From Capra hircus (Eukaryota > Chordata > Mammalia > Artiodactyla > Bovidae), in contig NC_030836.1 in the NCBI RefSeq assembly GCF_001704415.2, forward strand, positions 23,968,001-24,032,000: a stretch of 64,000 nucleotides of DNA, written 5' to 3'. Positions 1 through 10,322 of the stretch are shown piece after piece. The position numbers and the translations under genes are program-made. Below the pieces are notes generated by a model. It was not told the origin of the DNA. It saw only the letters and a program-made list of their open reading frames with translations, and made no database searches. How positions within the stretch are numbered: the stretch's first letter is position 1; every line of letters begins with the position of its first letter.

Positions 1-83
1 AAATCTGTTGCAGAGATGATTAGCATTGTAGTGTTAATTCTCTTTTTTAAAAAAACTGTGTCATAATTAATATACAATAAAAT

Positions 84-478
84 CAGTTAAGTTCAGTTGC
101 TCAGTTGTGTCTGACTCTTTGCAACTCCATGGACTGCAGCATGCCAGGCTTCCCTGTCCATCACCAACTCCCTGAGCGTGCTCAAACTTATGTCCATCAA
201 GTTGGTGATGCCATCTAACCGTCTCATCCTCTGTCATCCCCTTCTCCTCCTGCCTTCAATCTTTCCCAGCATCAGGGTCTTTTCCAATGACTCAGCTCCT
301 CACATCGGGTGGCCAAAGTACTGGAGTTTCAGCTTCAGCATCAGTCTTCCCAATGAATATTCAGGACTGATTTCCTTTAGGATGGACTGGTTGGATCTCC
401 TTGCAGTCCAAGGGACTCTCAAGAGTCTTCTCCAACACCACAGTTCAAAAGCATCAATTCTTCAGCATGGATACACAG
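84..478 (-). mobile_element. BovB LINE, 3'-terminal fragment
   Basis: The minus strand matches the last ~400 bp of the bovine BovB (RTE clade) LINE, covering the end of the reverse-transcriptase ORF and the short GACTGAACTGA-type tail, which lies at the low-coordinate end. The copy is 5'-truncated. AATAAAAT occurs on both sides (76-83 and 479-486), a plausible 8-bp target-site duplication. The open frame at 178-483 on the plus strand is only the antisense of this element. Confidence 0.9.
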
Positions 479-539
479 AATAAAATGCATGGGTGGAAAA
501 GGTTCTATTCCATGCTTTTAGACAATTGTGTAGTCATCT

Positions 540-1240
540 TCACAACTACCACTAGAAACAAGATACAGAACATTTCTGTCACCCCAGAAAGTGCCTTCAA
601 TCCCTTCCATCCCAAAGGCAACCATTTTCTAATCTGTCAGTAGGTTAGTTTTGTCTGTTATAGGACTTCATTAAATATAATCATATAGCACATACTCTTT
701 TGTATCTCAAGTTTTTTGCTCAGCATAATGTTTTTAAGATTCATCTCTATTGTTTGTAGCTCTATGTTATGACTTTCATGGATCCTATGCACTTCAATGA
801 GCCCCTTCCTTCATAAAAAATAAGATTTATCTTCTATGACTGTGTTGCTATAATGACAAATATAATTACGTAATAAAACATTTTCATCAACCTAAAAGTT
901 CATTTTTTCCTTCTGATTTTAAAAGAAAACATTTTCATGGGCCTGGGCACTGTGCCTGCTATGCTAAATGGGTAAATCAACCTTGGTTGCTTCACGTATC
1001 AGCAGTTTTGTTCCTTTTTTATTGCTAAGTAATAGTCCATTGGATGAATAGCCCATGACACGTTTAAACATTCTGTTGATGAACATTTGGTCTGTTTCCT
1101 GTTTTGGGCTATTATGACTAAGACTCCCATGAACATTTACCTGCTTGTCTTTCTGTGGACACAGGTTTGCATTACTCTTAGGTAAACACCTAGGACAGAA
1201 ATGACCAAGGATTTCTCCCACCCGCTCTTTTAAAAATTTA
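540..1240 (-). mobile_element. Ancient L1 fragment (L1M-like)
   Basis: The plus strand reads like the reverse complement of the old mammalian L1 ORF2/3' region: an 'attgctaagtaatagtccat' type segment, then 'gaacatttggtctgtttcc' and 'acacctagga'. It is strongly diverged and the boundaries are approximate. The 140-codon minus-strand frame at 964-1386 overlaps it and matches no protein I recognise. Confidence 0.5.
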
Positions 1241-1918
1241 GTCATTTCACTGGATATTACATGGTCTTTCTTGTCTTTAACAATAGAGCTCTGAGTTTTA
1301 TCAAGCCACATGGCTGACCATTTATATTCTATATTTCCCAACATCACTTGCAAGTCTGTTTGAACCTGTGACAATGTTTTAGCCAATTAGCTGCAAGCAG
1401 AGATAATATGTGTGCACTCAAATCACATTTTAATAAGAAAACTACCTGCTTTCCCTTCCCTTTCCCTTTTCTCCTTTCCTTATGCCAAGATGTGAATGTG
1501 GTATGAGTGAGCCAGCTCTAACCATAAGCAGAATGGCAGAGTAAGAAGTTGGACGCTGAGTCCCTGCATCAGTTCATAGAACAGAGCTACCTGCCTACTA
1601 CCCTGGACTGTTCGCTCACTTCTGGGCTGTGGGATAGGCCAACTTCTGTCATGTTGGAGCCACTATAATGTGTCACAGCAGCTTCATCAGCATTTTGCCT
1701 AATATAAGATGCTTTGAGTCAATCATGTCAATGGATACTCACTGGATACTGATTCTCTAATGTGAGCTAAATACTGTTCTAGGTACTATAGACTTTTCCA
1801 GGATGAATCCGATACAAGATAAATGTACTCTCACCTGAGATGGTAAGTTATGAATACTTGGGGAGCTAAAGAAAAGTACAAGTTAACATTATCCAACATC
1901 TCCCAAACATTCATAGGG
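1241..1918. other. Unassigned non-coding DNA
   Basis: I see no gene, recognisable repeat or strong motif here apart from a pyrimidine run near 1450-1480. Confidence 0.5.
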
Positions 1919-2047
1919 TGCTGCTGCTGCTGCTAAGTCGCTTCAGTTGTGTCCGATTCTGTGCGACCCCATAGACGGCAACCCACCAGGCTCCCCCATC
2001 CCTGGGATTCTCCAGGCAAGAACACTGGAGTGGGTTGCCATTTCATA
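1919..2047 (-). mobile_element. Bov-A2 SINE with (CTG)n end
   Basis: A run of CTG triplets is followed by AAGTCGCTTCAGT and a complete Bov-A monomer ending at the GTTGCCATTTC box. On the minus strand this is a Bov-A2 SINE with the usual AGC triplet tail. Confidence 0.9.
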
Positions 2048-4455
2048 GGGTAGCACATGCTAAATGCAAATGAGTGACAAGGGATGGAAACTCAGAAAAA
2101 GATAAGCCCGTGACTTTTCTTCTGTGACAGTTGGTGAGCATCAATGCCCTTAGATAAGATGACACAATCTAGACTACTAAGGCAACAGGGCCACAAAATT
2201 TCAGAGCAAATAGGAGTGGAAAAGCATAAGGGAGGGAGATAAAGGAAACACAAGAAAGCTGGGGTAGCATGGAAAGGCCCTGGGCCAGAAGACCTGCCTG
2301 CCAAGTCCACGTTTGACATTACCTTTGACTTAGATGAAGTTTCTTCATTTATCTTAGAATCCATTTTCTTACGTGTAAAATGGAAACTGTTTTATGATGT
2401 TCACTTTCCTCCAAGAAACAGAGACTCACTCATGCTAACTAAAGACAATGAATATTGTAATACCCACGTAGTGTGTATGGGAGACAGAATTTCAGAGAAA
2501 TCTGAAAACAGAATCAGCTGTAGGATCAGGCCTCAGGCAGAATGGAACTAGAAGGTAGTTTTGCATTTAAGTCAGATGTAGAGTCTTTACCATCAGGGAT
2601 CCAGGTGTCTTCACTTTAGAGCTATGTTTTTAGTAACATCTTCATTAAGACTTCTGTTTCAAGCTATTGAAACATCAGCTCAAGATGTTTTGAGCAAAGA
2701 AAAAAATATATACTGGATTACATAATAATAAAAAAAACAATTCTGTGTGTGAAAGCCTTGGGCATCACTGAAGTCAGACGGTCAGCCAGTGAGGCCAAGA
2801 TTCAGTCCCTCTTCCTGCCTTGGCTCCTCTCTCCTTCTTGTCGGCCTGACTCAGACCTCACAAGGTGACTCAAAGGCGGTGGGCAGGTCCAGCCTATCAC
2901 CCCCTGTTTTAGTCAAGGTTCAAGATGGGAAAGACATGGCACTCAAAATGGGTAACTGAAGGCAAGGGTACTAAATGGATGATGTTTCAAAGAGCAAAAG
3001 AGAAGAGGGGATCAGTTCATCAGAACTGAGACAAAGAGGGCTGTCTTATAGGACACAGTGAGTTTGGAGCAACTGCACAGAGAAGGAATTGAGGGAATAA
3101 TAGCCCAACCTCACTTCCTTTCACCTTTTTGGTGCAGCTTGTGAGACCTTAGTTCCCACAAGGGAATCCCACAGGGAATCCTCTCCCCCCTCCCTTGATC
3201 TCCTGCTGGTACTAATTGGTCAGAAGGCACTTAGACTGTGAGACCAGTTTTATTCAGGGCACAGAGCCAGGGGCAGGGATGAAGAGAGTGGATTATTCAA
3301 GATATCAGTGCATCCTCTGAGATTTAAGTCCAGTGGAAAAGGCCAAATCATAAACAAAAGTCCCTTCTTAGTCAACTGCATCTCCTTAGTTCTGAGTGAG
3401 AAGAACTAAGGAGACCATCCTGACCATCAGTGTAGACAGAGGAATGAAGCCTAGATGCGGTCAACTCCTCATGTCTGAAAGTACCATCTCAAGGAAAGCA
3501 GCAATTTGGATTCCTTTCGTTTCTTTTCTTCTCTGATTGCTGTAGCTAGAAAATAGAGGTCACTATTAAAAAAGAAAGAAGAATGGGTTTAAACAGTATT
3601 CAAGGTGACCATACTTCTTCCCCATTTATTATCCCATTTATTCATAAATATGTATGCTGGATGACTTTTTTGCAAAGGAGAGCTATAAATAAATGTAGCA
3701 CTATTAAGATATCTGGAGGGGCACAAAGAATTTAGATTTGGTAAAGGTTAGCTGTTTAGAAGAAAATTTTGCTATATTCTTGTCACAGAACAAATATAGG
3801 CATGAACTGTATTCAGCAATTTAGGTGCTGATTTGGTATATTTACCATGTTCTTGACGGTAATTTTTTTCCCCTTTTGGAAGTTGTAGAAGTGAAGAGAT
3901 GCTGGCATATGTACCCACATGTTTCCTGCTTTCATGCTAATTTTTGTTTCATCCCATTAAATATTTTATGTAAGATCATAGAATTAAAGTCTGATGCCAG
4001 GACAAGACCTTGGACACCCAGATCAATGACCAAATGTTTAGTGATTCCAGTGCAATTCTAGAATAGTCTTCAGGAAAGCATAATTTCTCTTGTTTTTAGC
4101 TGACTGTCCTGTATGTGTTGTATTATTCAGTCCCCTAGCATTTTTAAGAGTGTTCTCTCATTGACCAATGCTAAAGAATAACCTATGCAAAGGCACTGTG
4201 GTAGGTGAGAGAATGGCTGGTTTTGAGAGGCCAAAAATCAATATGGCTGAAATGGAAGCATAAACACCTGGAGCAGGGGTGGGGACAGGATAAGCAGGCA
4301 GGGCCAGATGGTACCTGACCTCAAAAGATAAACAATCATTTATAATTATTAATTTTAATTTTTAAATTTGGGGAAATGATTTCTTTTCATTATATTTTTA
4401 ATGGTTTTCTTCTATTTAAGGTAGCCACATATTACCTGAATTACTAGTAATACAT
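2048..4455. other. Unassigned non-coding DNA
   Basis: This 2.4-kb stretch has no supported gene. Short open frames (2092-2364 minus, 3825-4061 plus) have no recognisable domain and look like chance frames. No young SINE or LINE was recognised. Confidence 0.45.
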
Positions 4456-4503
4456 TTATTAGTTGTTGTTCAGTCTCTGAGTCATGTTTGACTCTTTGTG
4501 ACC
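4456..4503 (-). mobile_element. Bov-A family SINE fragment
   Basis: A ~48-bp diverged piece of the Bov-A end, with GTTGTTCAGT and TGACTCTTTGTGACC. It is truncated on both sides. Confidence 0.65.
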
Positions 4504-5097
4504 TATTAATACATCTAACAAGGTATTTAAAAGTGAGGACATTTTAAAAATATTAAGAATAGATGAATATATAGGATACATGGAATATGATGAATTCGAG
4601 AAGGTAATATCTGAATGGGAAATGTTGGTGAAATACTGGTGTACTGGGCATTTCTCATTTGCCCCTTCATACCGACTTTCTACCCTCTACACCCTTCTCT
4701 GTGACAGCAGAGCTGACCTCTAAAGCTTGTAACATTCTGGCTTGTTCTCTAGTTTGTAGTTGGATTTGGCCAATGGGAGGCACTGGTTATCTGAAAAGGG
4801 GAAGAGAGTGAGATAAGGGTCTTTATTTCCCCATATCCTTCTCTACAGAGTCACTAGGGTTGGTCTTCTGCCAAGAGGCACAACCCCATCATTCGGATCT
4901 CCCTCACAGTTACAGACACCCTCTCCAAGTTCCTGTAACCACCTCCCCGCCACACCTCTTCAGACCCAGCTATTGTTAGCACTGGGGCACAGAACCATTC
5001 CCTGTGGATTTTCCTTAACCCTCCCCACACTCTTATAAATCTTCTCTTATTAAATTCTTCTCCACTGTCCCATTTGAATAACTATGTTTTCCTGCCA
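4504..5097. other. Unassigned non-coding DNA
   Basis: No coding potential or recognised repeat was found in this stretch. Confidence 0.45.
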
Positions 5098-5152
5098 GAA
5101 GTGAAGTGAAGTCGCTCAGTCGTGTCTGACTCTTTGTGACCCCATGGACTTA
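5098..5152 (-). mobile_element. Bov-tA SINE, left part split by BovB
   Basis: This is the 3'-terminal part of a minus-strand Bov-tA (GTGAAGTGAAGTCGCTCAGT through CCATGGACT). It stops abruptly inside the SINE consensus where the BovB LINE begins. The rest of the same SINE resumes at about 7246 on the other side of the LINE. Confidence 0.85.
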
Positions 5153-7245
5153 AACTGAAGAAAGTAGGGAAAACTGCTAGACCATTCAGGTATGACCTAA
5201 ATCAAATCCCTTATGATTATACTGTGGAAGTGAGAAATAGATTTAAGGGCCTAGATTTGATAGATAGAGTGCCTGATGAACTATGGAATGAGGTTCGTGA
5301 CATTGTACAGGAGACAGGGATCAAGACCATCCCCAAGGAAAAGAAATGCAAAAAAGCAAAATGGCTGTCTGGGGAGGCCTTACAAATAGCTGTGAAAAGA
5401 AGAGAAGCGAAAAGCAAAGGAGACAAGGAAAGATATAAGCATCTGAATGCAGAGTTCCAGAGAATAGCAAGAAGAGATAAGAAAGCCTTCTTCAGCAATC
5501 AATGCAAAGAAATAGAGGAAAAGAACAGAATGGGAAAGACTAGAAATCTCTTCAGGAAAATTAGAGATACCAAGGGAATATTTCATACAAAGATGGGCTC
5601 AATAAAGGACAGAAATGGTATGGACCTAACAGAAGCAGAAGATATTAAGTAGAGGTGGCAAGAATACACAGAAGAACTGTACAAAAAAGATCTTCACGAC
5701 CAAGATAATCACGATGGTGTGATCACTCACCTAGAGCCAGACATCCTGGAATATGAAGTCAAGTGGGCCTTAGAAAGCATCACTACGAACAAAGCTAGTG
5801 GAGGTGATGGAATTCCAGTTGAGCTATTTCAAATCCTGAAAGATGATGCTGTGAAAGTGCTGCACTCAATATGCCAGCAAATTTGGAAAACTCAGCAGTG
5901 GCCACAGGACTGGAAAAGGTCCGTTTTTATTTCAATCCCAAAGAAAGGCAATGCCAAAGAATGCTCAAACTACCGCACGATTGCACTCATCTCACACGCT
6001 AGTAAAGTAATGCTCAAAACTCTCCAAGCCAGGCTTCAGCAATATGTGAACCGTGAACTTCCTGATGTTCAAGCTGATTTTAGAAAAGGCAGAGGAACCA
6101 GAGATCAAATTGCCAACATCCGCTGGATCACGGAAAAAGCAAGAGAGTTTCAGAAAAACATCTATTTCTGCTTTATTGACTATGCCAAAGCCTTTGACTG
6201 TGTGGATCACAAGAAACTGTGGAAAATTCTGAAAGAGATGGGAATACCAGACCACCTGACCTGCCTCTTGAGAAATCTGTATGCAGGTCAGGAAGCAACA
6301 GTTAGAACTGGACATGGAACAACAGACTGGTTCCAAATAGGAAAAGGAGTACATCAAGGCTGTATATTGTCACCCTGCTTATTTAACTTATATGCAGAGT
6401 ACATCATGAGAAATGCTGGACTGGAAGAAACACAAGCTGGAGTCAAGATTGCCAGGAGAAATATCAATAACCTCAGATATGCAGATGACACCACCCTTAT
6501 GGCAGAAAGTGAAGAGGAGTTAAAAAAGCCTCTGGATGAAAGTGAAAGAGGAGAGTGAAAAAGTTGGCTTAAAGCTCAACATTCAGAAAATGAAGATCAT
6601 GGTATCTGGTACCATCACTTCATGGGAAATAGATGGGGAAACAGTGGAAACAGTGTCAGACTTTATTTTGGGGGGCTCCAAAATCACTGCAGATGGTGAC
6701 TGCAGCCATGAAATTGAAAGACAGTTGCTCCTTAGAAGAAAATTTATGACCAACCTAGACAGCATATTCAAAAGCAGAGACATTACTTTGCCGACTAAGG
6801 TCCGTCTAGTCAAGGCTATGGTTTTTCCAGTAGTCATGAATGGATGTTGGACTGTGAAGAAGGCTGAGCGCCAAAGAATTGATGCTTTTGAACTGTGGTG
6901 TTGGAGAAGACTCTTGAGAGTCCCTTGGACTGCAAGGAGATCCAACCAGTCCATTCTGAAGGAGATCAGCCCTGGAATTTCTTTGGAAGGAATGATGCTA
7001 AAGCTGAAACTCCAGTACTTTGGCCACCTGATGCGAAGAATTGACTCACTGGAAAAGACTCTGATACTGGGAGGGATTGGGGGCAGGAGGAGAAGGGGAC
7101 GACAGAGGATGAGATGGCTGGATGGCATCACTGACTCGATGGACATGAATCTGAGTGAAATCCGGGAGTTGGTGATGGAGGGAGGCCTGGCATGCTGCGA
7201 TTCATGGGGTCACAGTCAGACACGACTGAGCGACTGAACTGAACT
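5153..7245 (+). mobile_element. BovB LINE, 5'-truncated, ~2.1 kb
   Basis: The element contains the distal part of BovB ORF2 (connector, reverse transcriptase, C-terminal domain) and ends in the GACTGAACTGAAC tail. It lies inside a Bov-tA SINE. TGGACT is present both at the left junction (5147-5152) and directly after the tail (about 7246-7251), consistent with a 6-bp target-site duplication. The 5' UTR and endonuclease domain are missing. Confidence 0.93.
5224..7237 (+). pseudogene. BovB ORF2 reverse transcriptase, broken by one stop and one frameshift
   Basis: Three collinear frames, 5224-5652, 5719-6558 and 6536-7237, together give the RTE-type reverse transcriptase. Visible RT motifs are FIDYAKAFDCVDH (motif A, about 6175-6213) and YADD (motif C, 6478-6489). 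The first break is an in-frame TAG at 5650-5652 where family members usually have a lysine codon. The second is a shift in the A-run near 6523-6528, where one extra A seems present. A usually invariant glycine before FRKGRGTRDQ is Asp here. The endonuclease domain is absent, so this copy cannot be autonomous. Confidence 0.9.
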
Positions 7246-7411
7246 GGACTGTAGCCCACTAGGCTCCTCTGTCCATGGGGTTCTCCAGGCAAGAATACTG
7301 GAGTGGGTTGCCATTTCCTTCTCCAGGAAATCTTCCCGACCCAGGGATCAAATCCAGGCCTCCAGCATTGCAGGCAGACGCTTTAACCTCTGAGCCACCA
7401 AGGAAGCCCTG
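7246..7411 (-). mobile_element. Bov-tA SINE, right part split by BovB
   Basis: Sequence resumes with ACTGTAGCCCACTAGGCTCC and continues through the tRNA-Glu-related head, ending CCAAGGAAGCCC (minus-strand 5' end). Together with 5098-5152 it rebuilds one complete SINE, so the SINE is older than the BovB inside it. Confidence 0.88.
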
Positions 7412-7439
7412 GTCGTGCCAGAACACTGGTTAACAGGCA

Positions 7440-7620
7440 TGATGTGGTGGAAAGCGTGAACTTTGAAATTAGATGTGAATCTTAGCCACTTAATAGCTTA
7501 TGTGACCTTGGGCAAGTCCAAGTAGATAAGCATTGTATTCATCAACCCAGGAAGACTACCCTGTGAGTTCAGGCACCACATCTATCCCACTGATATAGTC
7601 CTGGTTCTTGGGGTACTGTT
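7440..7620 (+). repeat. MIR fragment
   Basis: The segment TGTGACCTTGGGCAAGTC is the MIR core, with recognisable flanks (ACTTTGAAATTAGAT upstream). It is old and diverged. Confidence 0.65.
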
Positions 7621-7649
7621 TAATACTTATGTTGACTAAAAAAGATGTA

Positions 7650-8165
7650 CAACTTGAGAGTTGTGAGTTAAGTTTTATTTGGGGCAAAATTAGGACTGCA
7701 GCCCAGGAGGCAGCATCTCAGATAGCTCTGAGAGACTGCTCCAAAGCGGCAGTGGGGGAAAGTCTATAAGGTTTTGGTGAAGGGGGAGTTCAATACCATG
7801 AACACTCATTTTACAAAAGGCTTTTTGTTAGTCACGAGGATCTGATGTCACCATGAAGGGAGTTAGTGCTTCTCTAGATGCAAGGATTGAGATCATAAAA
7901 TCTCTTCCTAAAAACATCCAACTATCTAAAGACCAGTCCCACCAGCTTCCCTGGAGCACAGAGTGCCTCACTCCATCCTGAACTCCCTCAGGGGTTGCTG
8001 AAGGTCAACAGCTAGAGCAGCATGGGGTTCAGTCTCCATAGAGGCAGATGGCAAATGCCTTTGTTGTTCAGTTATTGGCAATGCTCTTGGTAAGTGCCAA
8101 TTTGTAGTTGACACTTAGCTGGTACTCATGAAAAACTTTTGTATATTTCATTTTTTATGTGACCC
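7650..8165 (-). repeat. Probable LTR-derived fragment (ruminant)
   Basis: The block beginning GAGTTAAGTTTTATTTGGGG and running through CAGATAGCTCTGAGAGACTG resembles an interspersed ruminant LTR I recall only loosely. The minus strand would carry an AATAAA-type polyadenylation signal (AAATAAAACTTAA). No internal retroviral genes are present. Family assignment is tentative. Confidence 0.35.
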
Positions 8166-8317
8166 CCAAAGGAGAGGAAGGAGTCAACTTGTCAAACATT
8201 CTTACTTTGCAGATGGTACCCAAAAATGAGGTATAAATTGTGCAGGTAGTAACGCTCAGATGTGCTCTTTAATGGAAACAATACAGGGAGGGATTAAAAG
8301 GGGTAGGGGGGGAGGGA

Positions 8318-8570
8318 TTCCCTGATGGTCTACTGGTAAAGAATCCTCCTACCAATGCAAGGGACACAGTTGTGATCACTGGTCCGAGAAGGCCCCACAT
8401 GCTGCAGGCAACTAAGCCCATGCAGCACAGCTACTGAGCCAGCACACCTAGAGCCCACGCTCTGCAACAAGAGACACCACCACAATGAGAAGAGCGGCCC
8501 CCACAACTAGAGAATAGCCCACGTGCAGCAACGAAGATCCAGCCAAAAGTAAACAAACAATTTTTAAATT
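8318..8570 (+). mobile_element. CHR-type tRNA SINE
   Basis: It starts with a tRNA-like head (ATTCCCTGATGGTCTACTGG) and continues with the characteristic 'gcaactaagcccatgc', 'agagcccacgctctgcaac' and 'gcaacgaagatccagcc' blocks, ending in an A/T-rich tail. This is the long cetartiodactyl CHR SINE, diverged. Confidence 0.85.
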
Positions 8571-8899
8571 TTGTTAAGAAAGGAGAAAACACAGAAAGGA
8601 ACTCATGGGCAAATGGTGCTCTGCTTACACACCATCTGTCCCTACAGAGTCATCTCCTTCCCCATGTTACCCAACAGCCAGTTCCCTTCTGAGGGGGAAC
8701 TTCTGTTGCCATGGCATGTCTTCTTTTCAACAAAGAAGCAACATAAGGGAGAGCACATAAGGGACCCGAGGGTCCCACACAGAAGACAGTGAAGGAGTCC
8801 CAGAAAGGCTGAGGGTTTATTTGAGGCACAGAGCCAAATGAGCAGGGAAGCCAGAGATGTCATGAACCCTCAAAGTCAAGAAGAGGTAAAGAAATGGTA

Positions 8900-9190
8900 T
8901 ATTAGTTTCCTACAGCTGCCATAACAAATTCACACTGAGTGGCTTATAACAACACCAGTGTATTCTGTCACAGTTCTGAAGGCTAGAAGTCTGAAATCAA
9001 GGTGTTGGTGGGGTCATGTTCCTTCTAGAGGCTCTTTGCTTCTTCCAGCTTCTGGTTTCTTCAGGGATCCCTTGGCTTATGGCTGGGGACACCAGTCTTT
9101 GCCTCTGTCTTCACATGGCCTTCTCTTCTGCCTTACAAGGATACTTCAGGCTGGATTTAGGGCCAACCCTGAAAAATACAAAATGATCTC
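8900..9190. repeat. Possible ancient interspersed repeat
   Basis: The sequence TTAGTTTCCTACAGCTGCCA...ATAACAAATTCACAC, CACAGTTCTGAAGGCTAGAA and CTTCACATGGCCTTCTC resembles a widespread old mammalian repeat (MaLR/MLT-like, antisense). I cannot assign the family. The RNF113A-like unit appears inserted just after it. Confidence 0.35.
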
Positions 9191-9207
9191 ACCTAGAGGT
9201 CTGTAAG

Positions 9208-9220
9208 TTAGCTACACTTG
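9208..9220. repeat. Target-site duplication, 3' copy of the retrogene
   Basis: TTAGCTACACTTG directly precedes the T9 run (the A-tail of the minus-strand unit). It matches TTAGCTACATTTT at 10485-10497 in 11 of 13 positions, including the first nine. Confidence 0.6.
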
Positions 9221-9272
9221 TTTTTTTTTCCAAAACAACAAAACATTTCGAGATTTGAGAATAATGGGAAAA

Positions 9273-10322
9273 TTAAGTAATGGGAATTGGACCCTTATCG
9301 GGGTCTTCTGGGAAATTAGAAGCACCGCCCTCTTCTGCAGCTCGACGCTTCTTCAGTTTGGCGATCAATTCTTTCGCTGGATTGAAGACTCCGTTGGTCT
9401 GCTGGTCACAGACGTAGCAGCGTGAGGTGGTGCGGAAATGCTGAAGCGCACAGCCCTCGCAGAAATAATGCCTGCATTTGGTGACCACAGGGTTTTGGAA
9501 GGTCTGGCGACAAATGAAACACTTGAATGGTAGTTCCTCCTCATCCCTTGCCACTTCATAGTTTTCATCCTCGTCGACGCCATAGCGACCTTCGTCGAGC
9601 TCGCGTTGGACCTGCCACCCGTGCTTGTAATCTGAGCGGTCATGGAGGAATTTGCAACTGTCTCCGAAGCCGCAAAAGCCGGTCTCTTTGTAGTCCTTAC
9701 AAATGTCGGGCTGGTAATCCCAGCGCACGGTGGCACGCAGATGCTCGGGAGCTCGAATGGGGCCCTTCCTCGCCATTCCGGAGGAATCACTACCCGCAGA
9801 CACGTCTTTAGGCCTCATGTATTTCTGATAATTATTCATTCCCCGGTAGATCTTATCATCTTCCTTGCCTCTCAACTCCTCCCGGATCTTCCGGCTGCGC
9901 TCAAAGATGGCTTGTGCATCACGCTCCTTCTCCGTGTCTAGCTCGTACACAGCGGTTGCCCCCATGTCCTCTGGCCCAACGGGTTTCGCCGAACGAGTGG
10001 ACTTATAGACCACGCCAAGACTCTCGGGCTCCTCTACTTCCTCCTCGCTACTCCGGTCCCCGGAAGCCCCCTTCTGTTTACCACCGCCCTGGGTCTTCTG
10101 GACCATCGGAGTGTGGATCGCTCGCTTCTTTTCCGGACGAACCACCCTGTTGCCTTCGTCACTGCTGCTGCCGCTGCCGCTGCCGCCGCCGCCTCCGCCT
10201 CCGGACTCTTGGTCGCGGATCCCGCGTTTTCTACGGCCTGCACCCCCCTTTCGTCCAGTCTTTCTAAAAAGAAAGGTGCACACCTGGTCCGTCGTCTTTC
10301 CCGGCGAAAGCTGCTCTGCCAT
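9273..10322 (-). CDS. RNF113A: RING finger protein 113A-like, intact retrogene
   Basis: 349 aa, against about 343 for human RNF113A. The ATG at 10320-10322 has a strong Kozak context (A at -3, G at +4) and gives the family N-terminus MAEQLSPGK. The in-frame sequence upstream of it contains no ATG. Domains: low-complexity acidic N-terminus with a glycine/serine tract; the conserved segment SARSAKPVGPEDMGATA-like (STRSAKPVGPEDMGATA here); a CCCH zinc finger at residues about 208-227 (C-x8-C-x5-C-x3-H; 9642-9701); and a C3HC4 RING at about 268-305 (9408-9521) with all eight ligands present. The family is orthologous to yeast Cwc24, an active-spliceosome component. Human RNF113A is also an E3 ligase that brings ALKBH3/ASCC to alkylated DNA, and acts in the nucleus. 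The sequence is closer to RNF113A than to primate RNF113B as I remember them. No frameshift or stop is present. It could be the native X-linked gene, but its usual neighbour is not seen. Confidence 0.9.
   Translation of the reverse strand: MAEQLSPGKTTDQVCTFLFRKTGRKGGAGRRKRGIRDQESGGGGGGGSGSGSSSDEGNRVVRPEKKRAIHTPMVQKTQGGGKQKGASGDRSSEEEVEEPESLGVVYKSTRSAKPVGPEDMGATAVYELDTEKERDAQAIFERSRKIREELRGKEDDKIYRGMNNYQKYMRPKDVSAGSDSSGMARKGPIRAPEHLRATVRWDYQPDICKDYKETGFCGFGDSCKFLHDRSDYKHGWQVQRELDEGRYGVDEDENYEVARDEEELPFKCFICRQTFQNPVVTKCRHYFCEGCALQHFRTTSRCYVCDQQTNGVFNPAKELIAKLKKRRAAEEGGASNFPEDPDKGPIPIT
9408..9521 (-). other. RING (C3HC4) domain of the RNF113A-like gene
   Basis: The translated segment begins CFICRQTF and ends CYVC. 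Spacing is C-x2-C-x11-C-x-H-x2-C-x2-C with the last C-x2-C pair in place, so the E2-binding fold should be intact. Confidence 0.9.

Noticed and set aside
964..1386. 140-codon minus-strand open frame
   Set aside because: It overlaps an ancient L1-like stretch and shows no intact LINE or cellular protein motif.
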